This document shows positions 57,661 through 64,000 of a stretch of 64,000 bases of DNA, in pieces. Origin of the DNA: Armillaria gallica. Lineage: Eukaryota; Basidiomycota; Agaricomycetes; Agaricales; Physalacriaceae. Positions within the stretch are counted from its first letter, which is position 1. Every line of letters starts with the position of its first letter. A program made the position numbers and the translations under genes. The notes below the pieces were generated by a model, which was not told the DNA's origin, made no database searches, and saw only the letters and a list, made by a program, of their open reading frames with translations. The DNA is taken from NCBI GenBank assembly GCA_037576215.1, contig JBANDB010000005.1, positions 4,898,001 through 4,962,000 of the forward strand, in the 5' to 3' direction.

Positions 57661-57904
57661 AATCATTGAATTTTCCAAATCCTTTGTGTTTATGTTTTTA
57701 TACATGTTACGAGTCTGAGTTTACGAGGATTCGTTCTTTTGTGCTACATTTTGAACTAGGACCCTGCATTTTAAGTTTTACCTTAGAATTCAATAGCAAC
57801 AAACAATGCTCCTTTTATAGTAATGATTATCTTTCACAAATAATAAAGACAAATATGCTAACAGCTAGACTTTGCTCCAATGCTCCATTCTTGCACTGAT
57901 TCCT

Positions 57905-57970
57905 TGTACCTCCTACCGCACCGGCATTGTGCACCAATCAGCTTGGGATTGGTGCAAAATCAGAGGTACA
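57905..57970. repeat. nested foldback hairpin
   Basis: Outer arms TGTACCTC (57905-57912) and GAGGTACA (57963-57970), inner arms TGCACCAATC (57930-57939) and GATTGGTGCA (57947-57956), all perfect. Loop AGCTTGG. A very short foldback element or a transcribed hairpin. Confidence 0.6.
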
Positions 57971-58189
57971 TTGCATTGATAATATCAGTACTTATTAGTT
58001 CATCATAGCTACTTTTGGCACATCTGGCGGCCCCAAGAGCCTTAGATAGCGATCATTTCACCCACATGTACCACGTTCGACACCTAAACGGTGACTTCTC
58101 ATGACTGCCATCAACTAGGATGACAACGACGATGACACTCTGCCAGCCCTCACCTTGAAACCGATACCATCCCCACCTATCCCCCTACC

Positions 58190-59945
58190 CAGTATCCCCC
58201 ACATCGACATCGGGACCAATCACCCATGCATGGTGATTTTGTACACAGAAATGACCACGGATGAAACGGTGATGGACCTGAGACTTCCGTGGCAACGGCA
58301 ACACCAACTCGGAACGAGATTGGATAATTAACGTAGTGGCACGGCAATCAAGGCGATCGTGTGTGCGAGTGGTTCGGGGCACCTCCATGCAGTAGAACAA
58401 TTCCTCTATACGCAAGAATACACTGCGACTTTAAGTCTGCGAAGTAGTACTGCTTGGTAGTCAAGTACTAAATGCTATGGCTTCAAGCTGGTAGGGATCT
58501 CTCGAAATGAGAGGGTACGAAAATGGGTATGATGTGAATACCACGAGTCCGTATGCGAAAACGTGCTGCGAGACTAGAAAACGTCGCTCGACGTTAATTG
58601 GAGTGGGGTGAACGATGGAGAATAGACTAAACAGTCTGCAATAGTCTATGGGTGAGCTAGGCGATGAGAAAACAGCGTGGGGGACTGCGAGTGGTGAAAT
58701 AAACGTGGAACGAGGTGCTGAGGGTGTACTGGCGAGAGAAAAATGTGGAACTACGAAAACTGGTGGCGATACTGGTCCTATATGATGTGATGGTGCTGAG
58801 TCGATGTCGAAACTTGTCTGGTACTGAAACGATCCTATCCTATGTCAAACTAACCTTCAAGTCCACTCAGGGGACTGATACTATACAAAAACTGGCTGAA
58901 ACTGATCCTAAGTCTGCTCTGAGACTACCCAAGTGGGCGACGATAACGATGGCGAAAGAGAAACGGTAAAAACTCCAATGGTGTGAAAGTGAAACGATGA
59001 CGGCCTATAAAAGATAACGGGGACAAGGTATGGTGCAGCGATCATGTATTGGCACAGTATGAACGTGCACCAATAGTGTTAAGAGCGAAGAGCACGTAGC
59101 GAAGGACTCTTCACAGTTAAAAACTGTGAGATAACTCTGGTGAGCTCAAGAGTCGACATGTGATCAAGAATATGCTGATGCAAACGGTATATTGTCGTAG
59201 AACGGTGAATAGACGTGGTCTACTGGTGATAGACTAGAGCGTGACGATAATTGACGTAGTCTGGGGTCAACTGGAGATGAACTGCCTTGAACTATGCTTT
59301 CTAGCTAGTTTTTATACTACAAGTATGAATTTATAAATAGAGTAAATACGCGAGACTTAGTAAGGCTGTAAGGCCTTGGCTTTGTAAAATTCATAGGTAA
59401 CATATGGTCCTTGGTCTTCTAAAGTAACAGCAACTCGTCGACGTTGCCGTGTATGGATGCGAACCGTATGGTTTTTGCTGAGCGATGCTCAGATCGTTAG
59501 GTGCTGTTTAGCTGCAGATTACTGAGCGATAGTCATCGTACTGAGGAGTATGCGTGGGGTAACGTTTTCTTGAAGCCTTGGCGAAGTAACAGCCTTAGTA
59601 AACACGGTCTGTGGTTGTCGTAGCTGGGAGGGTACTCGCGTCAATCACGTCATTTTCATTAAGTGATCAATGAGCGTGTCAACTCGGTGCTTCTGAGTGA
59701 TGCATCAATTCTGTATTGGGGTGATTGTCGATCGAAGGTGCCTTGCCGTGATGAAATACGGCAATTATGATGCGTGGCAAGATGGGATGGATAACAAAGC
59801 ACATAAGGAGTGGTTGCCATAGGATGAAAGTGGTATCAGTGGGTGTGCAATCATTGGTTTGCTGAAAGGCCGTTGAAGGGACAGTAGTGTTAATTAGCAG
59901 GCAAAATCCGCGAATTCTGAGCGTACAGAGCCTGGAGGCTCATCA
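58190..59945 (-). repeat. solo LTR-like repeat, minus orientation
   Basis: Read on the minus strand it begins TGATGAGCCTCCAGGCTCTG (59945 downward), carries GTAGTATAAAAACTAG near 59310, and ends near the CACTCGCACACACG region. It is colinear with the left arm of the nested insertion at 27500-29275, the two differing by substitutions and small indels. No internal coding sequence follows, so it is a solo or truncated copy. Rich in small palindromes such as CACAGTT-AAA-AACTGTG near 59113. Confidence 0.65.
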
Positions 59946-60573
59946 TCCCCCCTAAACTTTTATTATGTTACTCGGGAACATAAGATCCATGCATGAGTAA
60001 CCGTATTCCCATGAGAAGTCAGGGTTTTGGGCTCAGTTGCCAGGAGATGATGTGGTGGCTGTATGATCTATCTGATATTGGTGATCGAATTGCTTTAGAC
60101 GCGTCGGTGATCTAAAGATAGACGCCGTTAATTGCTGTTCACAGGCACAGAAGTCGTCATATATCTTCTCGTTTCGCAATGGAATCTTCTGTGATGCGTG
60201 AAAGAGTGGAGAACTTTCTGTTGCCATGTGACAAGTTGAACTTAGAGAAATTTTCCATTCCTCTCTCTTTCTTTCTTACTTTCGCCTTCGTCCTCTCGTT
60301 CCCCTCCGCTTGCACATTCATCCTCCTTTTCTTTTGCTCTCATTGTTAACTTCACAAAGACGCTCTTCCTCCTCTATCTTTGGAGGTGAGTAGTCTTCTC
60401 TGGGACACCGTTTGTTACACAGGCGGATCCTTCCACTTTGACGCATACTGACGAATTCCTTTGGTTTTTACTGAAGGTTCTTTAGTGTCGTCTCCTTCTT
60501 CCTTCGCACGCTTCACCGGTGTTCAACGCTGGTGAGGCTATCTTCCGAACGCTTATCTCGCCGTCTCCACGAA
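59946..60573 (+). promoter_or_regulatory. putative promoter and leader with CT-rich tract
   Basis: Upstream of the 60.6-kb gene. A pyrimidine-rich tract at about 60258-60365 (TTTCTTTCTTACTTTCGCC and similar) precedes the coding start, as in many basidiomycete promoters. It is preceded by an ACTTAGAGAAATTTTCC motif near 60240 that also occurs in the inverted repeat at 63206. Confidence 0.35.
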
Positions 60574-62981
60574 ATGGCTGAACCAACCGATCCTGCCGAA
60601 CTTGCCAAAGTCCAAGCTCAGGACATGTACAATGCCGCTGCCATTGCGATTGAGGACCTTCTGGATGACTTTCCCAACCCAACTTGGGATTCCACAAGGA
60701 TGGATACCTGGCTCATCAACACCGTTAGCCATTTGTCTGCTTGTGAGAAATACTGGTCGCCAGCAGGAGTTACTAGCAAGGCCTGATACAAACTAGAGTA
60801 CAGTTTGATAACATGAGTGCCCGACCTTGCCATGGACTTAGTGACTTTTGCACATACCGAGTTTAATGAGTTGGTCGAATGAGCGGTGCGTTTGCTACCC
60901 AGTGCTTCTTTTCCTTTCCTGACCAGTCCCCTTTCTAGCTTGATTATGATCTTGACGTCGTACCATTGCCTGCTCGTCGTTCGACATCCAAACGTTCCAA
61001 GGCAACTGTATCCCCTTCTCAACCCCATCAAAATGCAACAGTGACTGATTCCTGGGCTGTAATGCCAACTCCTTTGCTGACATCTTCAAAGCTCACTACT
61101 CCAATTCCACCATCACGAGTTATCGAGCCTGGTACGGCAAAGCATGCGCCTCCCCCGCAGGATGTTGGGAGTTCTGTGCCTCGCCTCAATCTTTCGGCCG
61201 CCAGTCCTAAGGCTCCTGCGCCATCGACTTCAAAGTCCGAGGCGTCCAAGAAACAAGTCACCCAACCGCCTGCTGATAAGGCTACTAGAGCCCAGCAACA
61301 AATAACCCAAAGGAAGGTGAAGCCTACGCCCATCACCGCTGGTTCTGCCAATGTCGCCTTTCTTCCTGATACAACTTCACTGCTACACCCGAGGCCTGGT
61401 AAACCTGTCAACATTGGGCCACCTATTCCCACTGTGAGATTGGAGGCGTCTACGCTTTTGAGAGTAGATGGTGCGTTTTCTTGTACTCTCTTTTGTTAAT
61501 GCCATAGGGACTTAGGATTTTTCTAGCTGCTTCTCGCCCTTCAGTCAATCCAGGTCCTAGCCCTGCACCAGAAGGTAGTGTAACTCCACTTCTTGGTGTG
61601 CACGAGCCCTTATTCCTACCGGGTACAGATGATGAGCTGGAGCAAGTCCAAGGAGATTTGGTGGAGGATGACCATGTTGAAGAGGAAGTCACTGGCACTG
61701 ACGGTGAAGACGGCGACTCACGAAGTCAAAATGAGGAAGACACTAGTGACGAGGATACAAGCCCTCCTCCCACGAATATGGCTCGTTGCCTTCATCAAGA
61801 TCCAAGAATTTCGTTCATTTTTGATGATTCTACTGGGGACCTTGTTGAGCCTCATCTGACTATTTTCCTTTCTAGGCCGCCTGTTCCAAGTCCGGATCTT
61901 CGATGGTCTGCTCGGTCGCATACTTCTCCAGCCAATCCTACTGCTGCCTATCTTCAGGCAGTCTGTGGTTCCAAGTCTGACGCATCGAAGAAGAAGAAAA
62001 AGAGTGCTGCAAAAGGCAAGGAGAAGGCTTCTGAGGTTGTCGTACCTCGTAAGCGTTCGAGGGATGAAGACGAAAGTTTGCAAGTTGTGGATAAACCCGT
62101 GGCTAAGAAGTTAAAGTCAAAGAACCGACCAATTGATGAAGTCGAAGGTATGTTAATTTGTAGCTTTTTCCTTTCTGCTAGCTGATGTATTTTCTAGTGG
62201 TTCGTGCTACTCCAGTCATCTGAAAACGTGGACCCGGACTCTTGAAACCGCCACCAGTTACCCTAGGCGTCAGTGGAGGGGGCTTCAGTGAAAAGATCCT
62301 GTCAACTGCGAAGGCCGTCAGGAACGGTGTCAAGAGTATTGGTGTGCTCAAGGTTGACCAGGACTTTGGCGAGTTCGTCGAGATTGATAAAAGCTATTGG
62401 AGTAAGGCAGTCGCGCCGTTCGTTGGGGAACGCGTAAGTTGCCTTTTATTTGTGTTTAATCGTTCTCTTTTCCTGACTGTTTTTGACAGTATACCACTGC
62501 TTGTGACCACTGCCGGCGCCTTGGAACGCAGTGTCGAAAACTCTTGATGCATACAGTTAAATGCGTGCATTGCCACTACTCCAAGCTCCCATGCAAGGTC
62601 GATGGCGTTCCTGCTCTTAATCCTGTAGAGCATTATTGACCAAAGGGCTCTGGTAAGTCTTCTCCTCTTTTTGTTTTTCTCTGCTAACTTTTTCTTCTTT
62701 TTGTAGACGCAGTTAACACTTTCGAGGCCGCTGTCAATGCTATCGAGGCCAATAGTACTGCCATCGCCATGATTACTCAGCAATTCCTGGCGGGCCTCAA
62801 CATCATCACACACACCGATAATATTCGTGCCCAGACGTTTCAACTCCGCGGATGTCTTGCTCCAATTGAAGCAGACGAGGGCGTCGATGACGAGGATGAG
62901 GATGAGGATGGTGAGGTGCCAGAGAATGTCGCTGAAGGCGTCGCAGGTCCTTCTAAGACTAAGAAGCATAAATCTCGTTGA
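60574..62981 (+). pseudogene. zinc-finger-like Agaricomycete multicopy gene, decayed
   Basis: Start ATG 60574 (MAEPTDPAELAKVQAQDMYN). The frame continues through in-frame TGA at 60784, 60814 and 60880, each inside otherwise coding sequence (SLIT-stop-VPDLAMDLVTFAHTEFNE), then a Pro/Ser-rich region, an acidic region (DDELEQVQGDLVEDD) and a nuclear-type basic region (KKKKKSAAKGKEKA, RKRSRDEDES). After TGA 62221 comes a conserved block (FSEKILSTAKAVRNGVKSIG, VDQDFGEFVEIDKSYW) and a Cys-rich module ACDHCRRLGTQCR then KCVHCHYSKLPCK, reminiscent of Zn2Cys6 spacing; TGA at 62637 follows EHY. It ends TFEAAVNAIEANSTAIAM.. acidic tail, SKTKKHKSR, TGA 62979-62981. Several introns. I recall multicopy relatives in mushroom genomes; role unknown. 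Confidence 0.75.
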
Positions 62982-63892
62982 GCTGCAGGAAATGAGGCCT
63001 TGGTTATCGGCCTTGTTGTCTTTTGGGAGTTTTGTCTCTGTATATTTCGAACTTTGTTACATATATGGGCTGTATCGCGCGCCTTCGGGCAATTGTTTTA
63101 TATAGTGTTGAATGTCGCCACCCCTGATGAGGGCGTAAATAAATAAATTTGTATTTTCTTGCAGTTTTGTGTGATTTATTGAAGATTTTTGAGTGATTTT
63201 CGGTGAATTTGGACTTAGAGAAATTTCAGCGGCTGGGGCTCACGTGATAGGTTTCACATGATCATCCACCTTGGGCTGTTTCTTGAAATAATTTCTCCAA
63301 GTCCAAATTGCCATGAAATTGAAATGGTAAGGAATGTGGATGGCCATGGCTCTAGTGCCGTTGGCCTTTGGTTTCATCGTGCTTCGCGTTACTGGTCATG
63401 AGTTTTTGTTACTGAAGTACGATTTTGGTGATATCTCCATTGTGTGTAGTCAAATTGACGTTGGAGCATGGTATTTTTGTCATTAGAAATGATATTTTTG
63501 TGGAGTATTTTGTGAATTGAAAGGTCATTTCTTTCATGATTTCGTTACTTTTTGTGCGAAAATGTTGTGTTGAAAAGAATGCGTGTTTTTGTCCTATGAA
63601 CAACATGGGGACCATGTCTCTCCCCCCTAAACTTTTTAAATCTTTGCCGGCCTTGGCTGAAAAGATTTAAACCAAGGTTCGAAGACTTGTAATTTGAAAG
63701 TGAATGCCGCTGAGTTTTGAAAGCTGCAAACATGCGGTTGGATTCCGTGCTGCGTTCCGTTGAGCGTACGATCCAAGCCCGATAGGAATTTTCGCGTAAA
63801 TGCGATGAGGTGAATTGTTTCTGAGTTTTCGTATAAAGGCAACGTTTTCTCCTCATCGTGTCCTCAGAATCATCGCATTTCACTGAATCGCC
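62982..63892. other. intergenic region
   Basis: Holds an inverted-repeat element (63206-63309) and a smaller palindrome TTAAATCTTT..AAAGATTTAA at about 63636-63670. The last 60 nt are probably the leader of the next gene. No coding exon supported. Confidence 0.4.
63206..63309. repeat. 104-bp element with 20-bp inverted termini
   Basis: Left end AATTTGGACTTAGAGAAATT and right end AATTTCTCCAAGTCCAAATT are inverse copies with one mismatch. The centre contains TCACGTGATAG and TCACATGATCA. Size and symmetry suggest a very short foldback MITE. A half-match lies near 60240. Confidence 0.6.
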
Positions 63893-64000
63893 ATGTCTAC
63901 TTCTGCTGCTCAAACCATTCCATCTCTCATCTCCCTTGTCAAGCATGCTGACGCCATCTTGCAAGTCCCTCTCGAGCCCAACGCGCAATTGTTGCGTTGC
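63893..64000 (+). CDS. start of an unidentified gene, 3' truncated by window end
   Basis: ATG 63893 opens a 36-codon frame (MSTSAAQTIPSLISLVKHAD, then AILQVPLEPNAQLLRC) that is still open at the window edge. The context of a short leader and good codon usage supports a real start. No family recognised from so few residues. Confidence 0.45.
   Translation, partial: MSTSAAQTIPSLISLVKHADAILQVPLEPNAQLLRC

Noticed and set aside
25704..62981. Recoding of TGA as a sense codon (for example arginine or selenocysteine) in this organism
   Set aside because: Intact genes here end in TGA (AzgA permease, REV1, cupredoxin) and contain none internally; the internal TGAs are confined to repeats and multicopy genes, so mutational decay explains them better.

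Overview
The window reads as nuclear DNA of a mushroom-forming basidiomycete (Agaricomycetes). Genes are split by many introns of roughly 45-60 nt, and several families are typical of that group: a Plavaka-type transposase, an Agaricomycete-expanded multi-pass membrane protein, GPI-anchored cupredoxins and a chromodomain Ty3/gypsy element. The species is not identifiable from sequence reading alone.

Layout. 0-5 kb: a 5'-truncated Zn2Cys6 transcription factor and a Sec14/Pdr16-like lipid-transfer protein. 5-18 kb: repeat-rich accessory DNA with a tRNA-like relic, an acidic-tail hypothetical gene with an in-frame stop, a hypothetical gene at 9.3-11.5 kb, a decayed Plavaka transposase, a charged hypothetical gene and a tRNA-Pro. 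18.5-22.6 kb: MITE-like and decayed repeats. 22.6-35.6 kb: one complete but dead Ty3/gypsy chromovirus with paired LTRs and a 5-bp target duplication (CAGTG), split by a nested 4-kb insertion with two inverted LTR-like arms. 36-57 kb: two inverted copies of a membrane-protein gene (36.1-37.5 kb minus, 55.6-56.9 kb plus) enclosing a housekeeping block: ERG25-like sterol C4-methyl oxidase, F-box-like protein, cupredoxin, ABM-like protein, AzgA-type purine permease, REV1 translesion polymerase and a DenD-like dehydrogenase. 57-64 kb: MITEs, a third copy of the LTR-like sequence (minus), a decayed zinc-finger-like gene and the start of a gene running off the window.

The most striking signal is mutational. 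In-frame stops in the repeats and multicopy genes are almost all TGA, often where the family normally has arginine (CGA), with a few TAG where Trp or Gln is expected. In the same window TGA is a normal terminator of intact genes. The two gypsy LTRs also differ largely at CG/TG/CA positions. The simplest reading is repeat-targeted C-to-T decay at CpG (cytosine methylation with deamination, or a RIP-like process), not codon reassignment.

Exon boundaries were called by eye from GT/GC..AG signals and reading frame, so terminal coordinates are firmer than internal splice sites. Family names come from recalled similarity; no database search was run.
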